Origin: Apostichopus japonicus
Lineage: Eukaryota > Echinodermata > Holothuroidea > Aspidochirotida > Stichopodidae
NCBI RefSeq assembly: GCF_037975245.1
Contig: NC_092569.1
Location: 32,695,668 to 32,759,667, forward strand
Length of the DNA: 64,000 bases
Direction: 5' to 3'
Positions 13,201 to 26,982 of this stretch are shown here, piece after piece. Position 1 is the first letter of the stretch, and each line of letters begins with the position of its first letter. Position numbers and translations under genes: made by a program. The notes under the pieces were generated by a model. It had not been told where the DNA came from, did no database searches, and saw only the letters and a list, made by a program, of their open reading frames with translations.

Positions 13201-14061
13201 AATTGCTAAACATTGATATTTTCAGGTCATACTTACACTGTCTTAATAATACAATTGTATATTTATGATAAGCAATTGGACAAAAACAAGACATTTCATT
13301 TCAAAGCTAAACCTGCCCTATACTCTGATTGTTACATACTTGACTCGAGTAGACCGAGACAGCTTCAGATACAATTATGCAAAAATGGCCTCGGATGATG
13401 AAAAATACTTTAGATTCACTTGCTTTTTGGACACATAATACAATCTTTAAGATTTTTAGAAGTAAATGTAATAAATTGACGTTTGCATTTAATGTTCATT
13501 TCATTATCATTATGAACAATTTTTAGATAACATTAAATATGTTGAAAACGATTATTGATTACCATACAATACAGGAACAATGATAGAAATGAACTAAATT
13601 ATAATTTCTACTTCCTTCTCAGCTTGTATTAAGTTGAATTATGTGATTGGTGGCTCCAGTTAACCGTGGCAAAACGGATATTGTGTATCTTACTTTCTTT
13701 CTTTGTAGGTAATAATGCTATGGCCGATAGCAACAATAAACAATTTAGTACAAAAGACCAGGACAACGACGGCTGGAGCAGCTATGACTGTGCTGAACGG
13801 CATCGAGGAGCCTGGTGGTTTACACAGGACTATCGCTGTAGAGATCATTATTCCTCTTCTTATTGTAGAACTTACTGCCCCACTTATGATTATTATTGCG
13901 ATGGTTTCCCTGTCGGTGGTGACGACTGTGCCGATTGTGCAGATGTTCACCTGAACGCAGAATACGACGGGTCTACTAGAGGAACGAACATGTTCTGGCA
14001 AAGTCTTCCTGGATACGATTGTAACCTTCAGTTCACAGAAATGAAAATACGACCTGTGTAG
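4251..14061 (+). CDS. Fibrinogen-related secreted protein, gene 1 (FBG-deltaP / TIL / EGF / FBG)
   Basis: The exons are 4251-4331, 8432-8462, 9059-9231, 9636-9900, 10531-10742, 10989-11300, 11777-12038 and 13709-14061, all with GT..AG borders and compatible phases; total 1,689 nt, 562 residues. Residues 1-37 form a signal peptide (MEKLGGRKCW start, hydrophobic VLAVLMLWSFLEL). Residues 50-183 are the first two-thirds of a fibrinogen C domain (YPRDC, ENGGWT, VLQRRL, WLGNEK, YDNFRI). They are followed directly by a TIL-like domain (190-250, nine of the usual ten Cys), an EGF repeat (264-311, ending CNDGYEGDGVEC) and a complete second fibrinogen C domain (317-562, ending MKIRPV). The second domain keeps the acidic calcium-site run DQDND and has a Cys-rich insert at 483-521. 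The family binds sugars or acetylated ligands and acts in innate recognition outside the cell; the ligand here is unknown. The ATG is chosen by the signal peptide and by identity with genes 2 and 3. Confidence 0.85.
4332..8431 (+). other. Intron 1 of gene 1
   Basis: This 4.1 kb intron separates the signal-peptide exon from a 31-nt exon. It is closely similar to intron 1 of genes 2 (18,883-23,099) and 3 (35,151-39,409) along its length. Genes 2 and 3 share insertions absent here, for example the stretches at 21,151-21,190 and 22,336-22,375 of gene 2. No exon with good borders and a family-like product was found. A (TTAAC)n run lies near 4,730-4,755. Confidence 0.6.
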
Positions 14062-17000
14062 ATGTGCAGAATCGAGTGATATCACTAAACAAACGACTAT
14101 TTATTGGCAAATCACAACCCAACATGAAGATAATTTATTGAAATGAAAAAAAAATTCGTGCAGCTCAACTTGCAAAGTTTCTAATAAAAAGTTGGGTAAA
14201 TATAAAATACTACGACCGCAAGTATTTTATTTGTTTAGTACATGCGATGTAGTGTACAATTAATAGTAACATTCAGTTTGCATTTGAATGTTAACTCAAA
14301 TTCATAACTCTGAAATCGAAAGTCAAATTTCTAGATTATCACTTCAAACAGAATATTTCGAATTTCATGCAAATTTGTTATATGATGTTAAAAATAAAAG
14401 AAATATTAACGAGCTAGACGAGTGCAAAGTTGTCTATCGTGTTCTTTTCTTTTTCTCTTCTTTTTCTCTTCTTTTCCAACTGGGAGTTCAAGGTCAAGAA
14501 CACGAGACAATCAATGTTTATAAAAACTGTTAACAATTACTTCCTCCAGCCGTTCTCTTCCAAGATATAGCCAATCTCTTACTATGTATTGACATCCACA
14601 ATGTCATACAGAGAATATACTTTTATTCTCCTCAATTCTTTCTTACTTTCCTGAAGCATGCAATATACCTTCTGTAAAAATAAGTAAACTGAAATATTCA
14701 TACCTTTAATATGTTTTTGCTCGTATAGACTGGAATTTAGTTATGTCGTATTTGCGCTCATGTCATGTCCATGTTACTAAATTGTAGATGTGCACCTTTG
14801 TATTCATTTCCTCTCCTCAATATATAATATAATTTTGAACGAGCTATACTTTAATATTGATGCCTGTACGGCCAATACATGAAAGAAATCATAAAAATGA
14901 CATCCCTTTTCTAAACATTCAAAGGGCCAACTTCTTCAATTGGAAATGGGTAGTCGGTTCTAAACTTTGTCCTAATTCAAGTCAGTATGTGGCATCCGTA
15001 TGTTTGTTTAATATCTCTGTATGCCATCCTTTCTAAGTATGCCAAAGAAGGAGCTTGCTAAGTCGTGGTTACGTAACATAAAGAAACCAAAACACTTTGC
15101 AGCAACACATTATTAAGGTAGGAGGCGAGTAAGCTGCATAACCTAATACTTCGGCAGGATTACATTCCTGAAATACAAAGGAGGGCTTTATAACATATTT
15201 TATACAGATAAAGGAAGATATTGTTCTGGACAAAATTACATAACACTCACCATCAGTTGTAGCCGTTGACATATAGCAAATAAATGCATATAATCACTGG
15301 TGAACATATTAAATGTTATTTAATGTATCCTTCCTGATAACGCGTGGAGTAGATCTTTTTCTGTGGGTATCGTACCACAATTACAGTATTGAACATTTGC
15401 TCGAAGGTTAAACGTCGAAAATAAAATAGTTATTGCTTTGGCATATTTCAGCAATCATCACTCTTCTTTTTTTGTGCCTTAAAGATAAAGAGTTTAAATC
15501 AAGGCACAGGTGGTGTGAACATTAGGAGGATCAAAGTTGATTTCAAAAATTACAAATTGTTTGGTTGAAAGTGGATAGTAACCCAAGCGAGAAGTAGGAA
15601 GGACTAGGGTTCAGTGGGCTCGATTTACTTCTCTTCTAGCTCAAAATCTAAACGGTCATGATATGGAAATTTGTAGGTGTATTTATAGATCAACCAATCA
15701 GCTATAATACTGTGGGTAAGGAATGCAAGTCGAAAGATATCTAAGCTTCTTGGGCTTGGAATGTGACGAGTTTATTGTATAAGTCAATGGAACGACTACT
15801 TATACAACATGTAACATCATTAAATTCGGTTCAGTGATGTAGGAAGTTATCAAAGAGTGAGGGGGCAAAGAATGAATAGAAACAAACTAGTTTCGTGTAA
15901 TCACATGACCAATTTAATCACCGGGCACTTCCGCTAATGCAGTGCCAAAAAAAACAAAAAACAAACAGACCGTTCTTGGTGTGAGCAATCAGATGTTACT
16001 TTTGTAGTGCACATGCGAGCTACAATATTGGGAATACTAGCCCAATCCATCACCTACATGGCGGGATGGTGAAGGTCAGCTGAACATGCACTCTTCATTA
16101 CAACCTCAAATTCACAGATTGGAGAAAATCCAGGCTCAGATTTGCAAATTTTGCAAAGCACCTTATGTTTGTAAAATGTCGCTAACTAGGCGAGGATACA
16201 TCAATTTGACCAATCAGTGTCCAGGAGATCTGTGTTTTCTCTGTCACTTCCGAAACAGGTGTACTTCGTGGTTGTGGTTGTGGTGCTTTTAGTCTTTATT
16301 ATATTACAGGCTCGTGCTACCTAGAGTACTGTTTATAAACAATTCACAATATAGCCTAGCTTTAGTCTGCGTTAAAGACCAAACGCCGAACTGTTTTTTC
16401 CGTGAACGAAATAAATTCAAAGGGGTTGCAGTAACAAAGAACCGTCCATTGAATATGACATACTGACTAACTTTGACGTTCACCACGCACTACAATGACA
16501 TATGTTTGTATAAAACTACAGTTGTTCTAGTTATAAAAGAAGTTGTAGCAGATCATATGACTACTAGAGTAATGTCACAATCGATTCACACATAGATTAC
16601 AGTAACTACTGTAAATCTTAACACTTTGTAACACTGTGACAGTAAATATTGGATTGTGCTGACAAATCTGATAGGTAGCATGTGCTATTAGGTTTACAGT
16701 AAGAGCTGAGGATATGTGTAATCCCAACAAATCCCAACAACTGTATTTGTGATGGGGTGGTGTTTCAGAGGAAGAGATGCATGCCTCCCTCTAATTGTGC
16801 TATATCAACTGTGAATTAAGTAATATAGAAACTGCTCTCTTGTCAAGCACTCTCCGACTCAAGATGCAGCAAACATCTCTCTGTCACTCATACCCATAAC
16901 TGGTATCATATCGAAGTATCATAATTCCTCAAAATTTTCTTTTTTCCTACAAGGTACATAGACCTCGAAGCCTCAGTCAATTTTGGTTTCGTACTTAACG

Positions 17001-17532
17001 AGACACATTTCTCAGGCCACTATTCCTAAAAAAAAACTAAGGATATACTAACCCTCATCTTTAATGCACATTGCGTCCATTTAAAATCAAAACTAGAGAA
17101 CAATATTAATATATTCCAAAATATATGAGGTCATCATTATTCATTTTATATAAAACTATTGCCTATAAATACAAAATTCAAATAAGGATAAAGCGTGTCT
17201 GATATGGTTTTCTTGAGATTTCACATTTCATCTCATCCGACCTAAACTGACCTTTGACCTACTTGAAACGTTAACAGTATTGAACTCAGTGTGATGTATG
17301 CAAATATCCAGCGTGACATATGGGTAAACCATCGTCATTTAGTTACGTATATACAAATTTGACGCCACTCAAAGTTACATGTTCAAGACATCATGGCTAG
17401 AAAAGTTAAGATCATCGTCGAAACTATGACTTAACAAATATGATATGAAACACTAATATGTAGTTTTAGCGGTGGGTTGTAGATGAAATCGTTCAACACA
17501 TCAACAAGATATAAGGATATTTAACCGACGTC
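14062..17532. other. Intergenic region between genes 1 and 2, no gene seen
   Basis: 3.4 kb of AT-rich DNA. Its first part is the 3' UTR of gene 1. ORFs of 60-80 codons (for example at 14,288 and 16,086) have no recognisable domain and no equivalent behind genes 2 or 3. I see no transposon ends or RNA gene. Confidence 0.5.
14183..14188 (+). terminator. Polyadenylation signal candidate, gene 1
   Basis: AATAAA lies about 120 bp after the stop codon of gene 1, followed by AT-rich sequence. Genes 2 and 3 use a different 3' flank, with AATAAA at 30,317 and 44,953. Confidence 0.45.
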
Positions 17533-18801
17533 TGTTCCTGTTATAACGTAAGATGTAGTATGAATGCGTGAAGAGGTAGTGGGTCTGGAGGACTTATTCA
17601 AGGTCCAAATAAAAAAACTGTGCTAACCTAATTCAATAACTGAACATTTCGAACAGCTCTTAGTCATCTTCATTAAATCAGTCTTAAAGTTACGCTCTCC
17701 TGTTTGCCCAATTAAAAAAAAACATTGAACTATTTGTCAGAGTGAAAACAACATCGCAAGTAACATTTAATTGTTTTTTTTTTGCTATCCTTTAATCTGC
17801 ACCTCTGCCAAATCGTAATTTTTTGACACATACCTGGAGGTTACACATTTCCTAATCTACTATCTAAATACGTAACTGAACAATTATGACGCCAGATGAA
17901 ATTCGACATTTTGCCTTCTTGTTTCAGACTTATAATAGACCAATAAGATTTGGTTCTTCCCGTTTCTCACAATATCCACGTTTGCAACTGATGGACTGAC
18001 GTGGAACTGTAAGCAACATCTATGTTTCTTCGACATATACTGGACGATATGTGAGAAACGAAACACATTACAGTAGAAAGCTATTATTCCAATTTGCTAA
18101 TGAAATGTATCTGAAATATAGTGCATATTGAATAAATTTAAAAGCCGATTCCAAAATGAATACTCACTGTATGCCACGAAGAGATACGGAATATATTTAT
18201 TAAATAGAGGATACAACCGTCAATAACTTCACAAAAGGTGTGTTGAAAAGTAAATAATTGAAAGATCTATGATTTCCTTCTACTGAGAAAACGAAATTCA
18301 TATACAATCAAAAGGTATTGATGATTACGATGTATTGATTATTGCACACGATGAAATAGTTTAGAAGGAAAAGAGCGTGGTGTTCTAATCTACTGAAAAG
18401 CATTAAAATGAGTAAACTTCTAAACGAATTGAAATGACCGATGAGTTCCAACTTCCGCGATCCCTAGTTATCCTGGGAGAAGTTTTCTCTGCACAAAAGT
18501 TCATTAATACGTGTATAGCATGACATAAGATTAGACGACCTTTGTATAAACTTAATCCGAAACAGCTTTCAACCGATAACTGTAAGGAACGTACTGATTA
18601 AATGTATTCGCTACGGATCAGAGCATGCGTAGTGACATTATTGTGACAATTTGATACCGAATTTCTTCCATTGGCATCCGTAGTAGAATAATTTCAATCG
18701 TTATTGAATCACGTTGTCTAGATGTTTTATATTTCATTGTCGTTTCATTCCTCGTCAACAGCTAAACCTCGTTATCTAAACTCAAGATTTTTTTCAATAT
18801 C
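17533..18801 (+). other. Duplicated 5' flank of gene 2
   Basis: Similarity to the flanks of genes 1 and 3 starts near 17,533 (ttcctgttat) and strengthens towards the ATG. It is the most diverged and shortest of the three flank copies. Confidence 0.6.
18545..18550 (+). promoter_or_regulatory. Candidate TATA box of gene 2
   Basis: TATAAA lies 257 bp before the ATG, equivalent to 3,996 (gene 1) and 34,815 (gene 3). Confidence 0.35.
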
Positions 18802-18882
18802 ATGGAAAAACTTGGAGGACGAAAATGTTGGCATAGTGTCTTGGCAGTTTTGATGTTATGGAGTTTTCTTGAATTAAACACG

Positions 18883-21800
18883 GTAAGTTACTTTTCAAGA
18901 ATTTTTATTCTTCGATTCTCACATACAACTTTTGCTCTCATAGTTTGAATTTCATATGTTGTTTGAAAATCACAATATTTTAAAGTTTTGATAACTGTGA
19001 AGTCGACTTCAAAGGTTATATACTAGACCATCTCTTTCCTTACTTTTGTTACTGAAGAAAATCATTAAGTTTCTATATGCATCAGGACTGCCTGCATTCT
19101 CTTATGTTGAACTTCATTATTTTGAGAAGATGAAGAAACTATAATCAGTTTAAAAGTGGAATTATAAATTTCATTCTAAAAAGTCTCTTGTTTCAAAGTT
19201 TGGAGAGAGAATATCTTAACAATATACGGATAATGTACAAAATATATTATAAAATAATATCGATGTTTTTCTTTCTAACTTCAATCAACCATTGTTCCAG
19301 AAGCAAAACCACGCTCTCATTTTCAAAGTGCTTCAATAATTTTGAAATCGTTTTAACCTAACTTAACTTACAAGGCAAAACAAATGGGAGGGGGGTGGGG
19401 TGGGGTTGGAGGGAAAGATTGAATGAAAAAGAATTATATGTATTGTGCTATTAATTTTTGAGGTTTGAAAAACGTGGTCAACTGTGAGAACCAAAATTCT
19501 AGTTTTTAGATATGATTTCTCTACCCCTCCTTTTTCAAAACTGTAATTAATATTGCTAAATAATAGCTTTATACTACTTCTCGAATAAATATGGCGTATG
19601 ATGCCTAAATAGCAAAATAACTCTGACATGGACATGCTTATCAATTTATATCATATTTTTCGGTCTACTGCGTACAATTTTGAGTCAAGTATTTCTCATA
19701 TTTAGGAAAGATACACAAATAAGTTCACTTCATAAAAATTTCAGGACGTTTCTCTTATCTGTATCAAATAACCAATCCTGTATCTTACTTCTCAAAGAAT
19801 ATACTTCCATTACATGTATCCTCTGTTTATTATGCTTGGTACAAGACATCTTAATCTTAACGCTATCTGTACCAGGAGGCACGCAAGGATGAGACGTCTT
19901 CACTCCACTTCTTCCTACTACAAGACATAGCTAAACTATAATCAGAAAAGTTCATCGGTATAAAGTTTCTTCATCGCGAAAATGCAAATCCCCTTCTTCG
20001 ATCTTTCTTATGTTTTCCCGTCTTTAATTTAATAGTCACATAACTTGTCTTTACTCATGCAGATTTCGATGACGATTTCAAATGCAGATGCCCATGTTTA
20101 ACGTAGCTGTTATGTTAATACCATATAAGATTCAATATTCTGTTTTAGCTATTAGACACACACAGTTAAATTATATATGATATTATCTTCCCTTACTTTA
20201 TTTACATTGGACTGAATAATTATACACTTTTCACGAAGCAAAAACATTTGACTCAGTTCCTGTTTTGTGGATAGAATTTCCAACATAAATACCAGCGAGC
20301 CAAGTTTTTTTTTACTTTCGTGTGATTTGTTTCCAATGCAGTTATGAATACTAACGATAACACATAAATATGTATATTCAGTGCTGTTATCAGGGCGTTG
20401 ATCTGCTAGAACTGTTATCCAAAAACACTCCAATTTGTAGGTTCTCGTATCTCGAACATCATTTATATAATTCATAATTAACGAACTACATGAACACAAG
20501 TATATCGTTAGCGGAAGATAGAATGATTGTGAAGATTGAAGTTAAAGATCTAAATATCCACACATCATTATAGCGTCCTAACATAGAGAGACAGGCCTGC
20601 GTTCAAGGCATTGGAATCTCTCAAGGGGTTGGAATTTTTTTTCACTATTCTATATATGCCGACACTGTAACGTAATCCGCCATAAATGCTACACTTATCA
20701 AGTAGTCTTAGATTTAAATAAAAGTTTAACCCTTGTATATATCAAAGCCGTAGTGTACTTATATGTTGTTTGTTTAAGTTACTAAACAATATATTTTTGA
20801 TATTTTCGTCAATAGTTTGCTCATGATACTTGATATTGCTACAAAATAACTAAACTAGAACTTGGTACAAAATGTGATCCGACAAAGTGACAAAGTAACT
20901 CACTCTATCCTTATTGTTACCCTTAATTTAAGACAGTCGGCAAACTTTGAACTTAGTATCTCCTGTTTCGTTATTAGCCCTGTTGAATTCCAAAGAGTGT
21001 GGCTTTTAATTCAAGCTATATGAACCTATCAAATGATCGATTATACTATCGGATGTGAAAAAGAAGATTGCGTGATCAACAGCAGCAACAACAATTCTGA
21101 AATAGAAGATCTTAATTCATTCGAAATATACTAATAGTAACAATAAAGACAGAAATATTTTGCAAAGATAAATGAGTATATTCCATTTATGCAGATCCTC
21201 AAGTATCATGATATGAAAGGGACCTAATTCTTAAATTAATAAGTTTTACACAAGTGTGTAAAGACGTATTGATTTACTTTTGAATCAACAACAATTATCA
21301 CAATTTCAGTTACAATTATCGTTCTACAATATATCATACTCAGCAGACTCTGAAATTCTGCTTATTTCGTTCAACTTCAAATTTGATTTCATATGTGGAT
21401 TTTCATAATAATTACGACATTATGGAAAATGATCTTTTTTGTTGTAATTTAATTTATTGACGGGAATAATTAATTTAATTTCCTCAGCATCTTTAATTTT
21501 GGATCACACAATATAATCTTTAAGAACTAATTTGTTGTGCAATACCGTTGCCTTCACCTAGAGAAATTGGAACATTGTTTCCAATACATTTCAATACTTT
21601 GTGATCAAGTTCACATAGATTGCTCAAAATGTTCTCTTTTAACTTATTTTATCACAATAATTCCACAATTAGGTTGGAAAAATAAGAACCCAGTGTACAG
21701 TAAAATATGTGACCAACTCAGGTACTATATTGTTCTGATAAATATTTTATGAAGTTACAAAACTAAACAATTTGTTAAACTAAATGAGATAACGTGACTG

Positions 21801-23099
21801 TAGTCCTTGGTAAAAGTCATAAACAGATAAATACATTCAATGAATTAGAGACATTTACAGCATCTGCATCTTTTGGTCAAGTTTAGCAATCGGTTTAATA
21901 ATTGATACAAAGACCTCTTCAGGATATGAGCAAATACTAACATTTACTTAATCACCAAATGTACTGATTCTTTATTTTTTTTCTCTCTCCATATTTCATG
22001 TTCCGCAATGTGCAATATAGATTCTTGAACAACCCATATAAGTAGTATTAGATGATCAATTTTATAGGCATTAACAATAGTTCAATTTAAACTTTCAATT
22101 GATAGATATTCTAAAATAGGGACAATTTCTATCTGTGGTATGTTACGAAGATCTGAGTCATTCAATCAGAGAATATATGTCTGATCTCGGGCTTTAATTC
22201 ATTTTATCTTCTTCAAAACTGCCAGCTCTTCCCATCTTTTTGATAAAATATGTTGTATCGCTAATAAAAGTAATCAGCGTTTCAAATACTTTAAATTATC
22301 AATTGACGTCTCGCATCTTAAAAAATAGTCTTATCCACAGTTTAAACACACAAACAAACAGTTGCCCATATTACGAATTGCATTTTTTGTTAATTCATAT
22401 TACCTGAGATCCTAAGAATAGCCAAAACCCGCTGCAGGAAAGCGGAAAAGCTATGTAAATAGGCAGTCAGTCTACAAAGAAACATTTTAACAGATTTAGG
22501 TTATGTTTATTAAAGAGCGTTTTTGTCTCTCTTTGTGCTTCTCTGTCCAAACAAAACGCTGTGTTTATCGATTTGTAGAAAATATAAAAGCCAAGCTTTA
22601 TGTACGCCTTTGTAGGTCAAAGATAATTTCCTATTAGAACTCGTAATTGAATGCTACAAGCATTGTGTGATTTCAACCATACTTAGCTGCCAAAAGCAGC
22701 AAAACAATATTAGAAAATACAAAAAAAAAATAAAAGTATTATTAGGGGGGAAAAGAGCTCTTCAGTGTAAGTAATACAGTACAGTACGAAGAAGACTTGA
22801 AACTTAGGTTAATATTCTTGTTATGATACTGATTTATTAGCTCAATTGACATTCTGCTAATCGTATTCAGTGACATAGTTGCAATAGATACCTCTCGTTC
22901 CTCATTTTCGTAACTTTTTCAGTAAATTCTGAAGCAGCAAAACTAGGTTAGAAAATAAAAATAGATTATGAAGAGAAATACAGAACAAATTATCAAAACC
23001 TCCAATGTACGGTATGTAGAGTAAAGTCAAATATTATGTACTACGGTGATAATTCGTGCTTCCCATTTTTGTAACATTTTCAGTTCTATTCTTTAACAG
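18883..23099 (+). other. Intron 1 of gene 2
   Basis: A 4.2 kb intron similar along its length to intron 1 of genes 1 and 3, closest to gene 3. Antisense ORFs inside it are not kept open in all copies and are not taken as genes. Confidence 0.55.
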
Positions 23100-25668
23100 G
23101 TCATCGCCAGCGTCGTGAGCCAATCATCAGGTTAGTCTATTTAAATTAATTTGGTTCGACAGATAAAATAGACGTATCATTGATGGATTGATTGGTTTTG
23201 TTTCAGTAATAACAAATTGCTAAGCATGTCGTGGTGGGAATCTTTACTCTTGAACGATATATTCTTTGTCTTAGAGTACGCTAAATCACAATTGCAAAAG
23301 CAACTTTTCCCCTGTGTAGAATCTTGCAGCAGTGTTTCAAATCTATGTTTGCCTTTTCTTATTAGGTGTACGTCAGCGGTTATTTCTACCCACTTAGTTA
23401 TTCACAAACCCATGGAGTCAATTATAGAAGCTGAACTGTAAATATTAATTTTAATTGACAGAGATATATTACAAACAGATTTGCGTGTTGTTGATATGTA
23501 ATATTAAACTAGTCGTCGAGTAACTGTTGTAAGCTACCGTTACCTGAAGTCGTTGACTTCCGATAGATTTAAAATATCCTCATTACATTTGATTGATGAA
23601 AATATTATGCAGGTCTTCTAAATACCTATCTAACATACTAACGCTGCACGAACAGGCAGAAATATGTATGCACAAACCTTCATTTCAGTGGACAATTATA
23701 CAGGTTTACTTCAATTTACCATAGGTTCTTCATACTTTGTTTTTCAACAACCCGAGTACCCGAGGGATTGCAAAGAAGTATTGAATGCCTGCTCTTCTAC
23801 CCACAATACATCTGGGGTGTTCCTTATCAAACCAGATGGCTACCCTGAACCATTTGAAGTCTACTGTGATAATGATCTTGAAAATGGAGGATGGACGGTA
23901 AGAGTTATATTGAGAAGTTATTATCATAGTAAAAGCTCTCATGTAGCAACGTTCAAGATCACTTTATAACTAATAGAATCACATTACTGAAGAAAGCCGG
24001 GAGAGATGTTCATGCGAATCTGTGAATACTTATAATCAATTGCGCTCCATTTCACATTTCAGAAAATCTATGGCAAGTAAAGAAAAAAATCTTTAAATTT
24101 GTGAAAGTCAGAAATTTAATGTTACTTCATGTTTTTAATTAAACCAACGACAATTCTCGTCATTCGGTAAATGTTTTTTACGTATTTGGAAGTGTGCTAC
24201 AACGAAGACTTCAAGACAAGGAATAACAAAGGAATCTTTATACAAGACAAGAGTTTATTGTGTTAATATATTTCACCTGTATTTTCATTTATAAATATAA
24301 CAGGTTTTGCAAAGACGACTAATGGAATCTATCAACTTCAATCGAACATGGAAAGACTTCAGAAACGGCTTTGGGTTTCCACGAAATGAGGTTTGGCTTG
24401 GAAATGAGAAAGTAGCTTTTCTAACGAACCAAAAACAGTATCAACTACGACTGGAGTTTCAGAACGCTGCGGGACAGTCTTACTACGTAACATATGACAA
24501 CTTTCGTATTTCAGATGAATGGGGGCAATATGCACTGTCAAGTTTAGGTTCATACCGAGGAACACCAAGTAAGTCAAAATAAAATAAACGACAATGTGAC
24601 CCGACTCTTTCAATTCAAGGTTACTTAAAGCACATGCTCTCTTTTAATAGCGTTGAATTTGATCATACGGTCAATATATATGGCTTTGATTTGTCTCGTT
24701 TCTCACCAGACTACATTTGTATGTTTAAGTCATCTTCGCATAGATAGAAGGTTGTATCTACAATAACCCTATTCCCTATATCTGTTTTATAAACGTGAGC
24801 AAAGTAATATGACCAAAGCATAAACTAACTGAATAATATTTATAGGCAAAGTTTGTCGTTACTTTGTTGACGTAGACATGATGGTTTGGAAAGTAGAAAA
24901 CATGAGGCGATATTAATTATGCCGAGGAAAGAAATAATATATTTTCTATAGTGACTTCATCAAAACTAAACAGAGATTTATACTATAAAGAGGTCGTAAC
25001 TATAGTTTCAGAAGATTTATTGCCTGACTTGCTATAATTATGTTCGCTTTTGCTTGTTTAATCTTTTGATTTTATGAGCTCCGTTGATGGAAATAATCGT
25101 TTCTTATTCGATTCAAATGTTGCAGTGTTTTCTTTCACATGATAGAAGCACAACTTTTTATATCGCATATTCATTAAAAACGATTCCTTCATACAGCTTC
25201 AAACATTGAATGGTGTCCGACTAACGAAATATTCACCAACGAAACATGTGAGAGGAGGTGTGAGGACCCTGAGACCTGCGTCTCTTCAACCTCTCTTGTA
25301 AAACCAGAGAGATGTGCTTGTGTCGGTGAATATATGATTCATGAAGGAAATTGCATTCCTCAGAACCAATGCGGATGTTTTGCTGCTGACAAGGGAGGTG
25401 TCTTAAGGGTCAGTACTTTGACTACGGTCAATATTGTTCACATCTTCTTCTTTCTCTAACATGTCTCTAACATATTCTTATTTTTCTAACATTTTCTTCT
25501 TTTTCTTTCATTCATGTCTTTTTATTTTAATAGGTCAAGACCCTTAATACTTTATCAATTACTCATTTAGAAATGCTTGACTATTTTCTCCTAAGAATTA
25601 ATAATGATACTCTAGTACCCTGTCCTTAGTTTGTTAAACTAAATTTTCTATTGTTATTTGAAAACCAG

Positions 25669-25764
25669 AACGGCGAGTCTTTCATCAATCCAGACTGTAC
25701 AAGAAGATCAAACTGTAGTAATAACCAAGTAACTTTAGTAGAGAATTATCAGTGTGGCGATGAC
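25669..25764 (+). pseudogene. Broken EGF exon (6a) of gene 2
   Basis: After the acceptor aaaaccag this matches the first third of exon 6 of genes 1 and 3 (NGESFINPDC through NYQCGDD). At about 25,765 the match stops and sequence belonging to the EGF-unit introns begins. If the exon were spliced in, the frame would end at TAA 25,867-25,869. It has no donor that restores phase with the next exon at 26,182. Confidence 0.8.
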
Positions 25765-25778
25765 ATTTTAACTGACAT

Positions 25779-25808
25779 CTCGACTGACAGTCAAAACTGT
25801 CAGTCGAG
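25779..25808. repeat. Perfect 12-bp inverted repeat at the exon 6a break
   Basis: CTCGACTGACAG (25,779-25,790), loop TCAAAA, then CTGTCAGTCGAG (25,797-25,808). The right arm is present in the matching places of the other two unit copies (near 26,578 and 27,296), but the left arm is not. The left arm therefore looks like a fold-back copy made when exon 6a was cut. Confidence 0.85.
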
Positions 25809-26181
25809 GGATGAATTACATTTAATCAGGAAGCATAAGACCACTCCTACGGATGTGTATACCTTATAAGCCTTACATAAACAGTCTGGGATACTTTGTA
25901 CCACAGTCTTGAGGTTAGAAAAATTTGTAGGCCTAATGAGTAGTCGCAATAAGCCTGTTAATGCAACAATTGACGACTTTCTTTTTATACAGCGGATCCA
26001 CAGGCCCCTACATCGCAGTTGGCTTCGAAAACCACCTAAAACCTTCATAAAGGTTCATGCCCATACCTAGATTAGTCGATGAGATCACCGTTGAAATCCT
26101 GCACTTCCCACTGTGACAACCACAAATTCATAATTCATTTATTAGTTGTTGTTTTTCCTTTCGCTGAATATCTTAAATTAG

Positions 26182-26391
26182 GAGGGCCACGTTTACATTG
26201 ATTTAAGATGTACACGAAAATCAACTTGTAAGAACAGCCGGCTTGTAGATGAGAGTTACCAGTGTAGTAGTCACGCAACCTGTGCTGAGAGGAACGGTGT
26301 CCGTAAATGTTACTGCAATCCAAACTACCAAGGGGACGGAGTGACGTGCCGCCATAACTGCTTTGTTGCTGACATAGGAAGTGTATTAGGG
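26182..26391 (+). CDS. Gene 2 EGF exon 6b (hybrid exon)
   Basis: The acceptor cttaaattag precedes GAG GGC CAC. The 70 codons are phase 0 at both ends and the donor is gtcagt. The first part aligns with the EGF half of exon 6 (CTRKSTC, ESYQC, HATC, CYCNPNYQGDG). The last dozen residues (NCFVADIGSVLG) align instead with the end of the TIL exon (CFAADKGGVLR), as does the start of the following intron. Here the EGF loop reads CNPNYQ rather than CNDGYQ. Confidence 0.75.
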
Positions 26392-26982
26392 GTCAGTACG
26401 GTTCTTTCAGGTCATTTTTATAATGCTTTGTTCTTAATCATTGTCCATATAATTAGAAGGTAACCTTTACTACTCATAATTGTCGATAATCACATTACAT
26501 TTACAGATAACCGAGTAGCGTGCGCATCGTGTTTGGCAGGGGCCATTGACCCATTTGTGTTTGTCGCCAGTCCAGTCAAAACTGTCAATCGAGGGATGTA
26601 TTACGTTTAGTCGGATATCACGTGACCACTCCTACGGGTGTGCATTCACTTATATGCCTGACACAAAAATTCAATGGATACTTTTTTTTCACAGTCTTGC
26701 GGTTAGAACTATTTGTAGGCCTAAAGTATAGTCGCGATAAGCCGTACAATGCAATATTTGCACCTACGTTATTTTATGGCGGATCCCTTTGCTTCCTACT
26801 TCGCAGTTGGCTTCAAATATTTCATAAAACTTGCATAAAGGTTCATACCCATACCTAGATCATTCGATGTGAATTTTGCATTGGCCACCCACCGTTGAAA
26901 TCCTGCACTTCCCACTGTGACAACCGAAAATTCATAATTCATTTATTTATTTATTTATTCTGCGATGAATATCTTAAATTAG

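Noticed and set aside
13690-14085. 131-codon antisense ORF over the last exon of gene 1, and equivalents at 29,737 and 44,353
   Set aside because: It is the mirror of the conserved fibrinogen exon and has no independent support.
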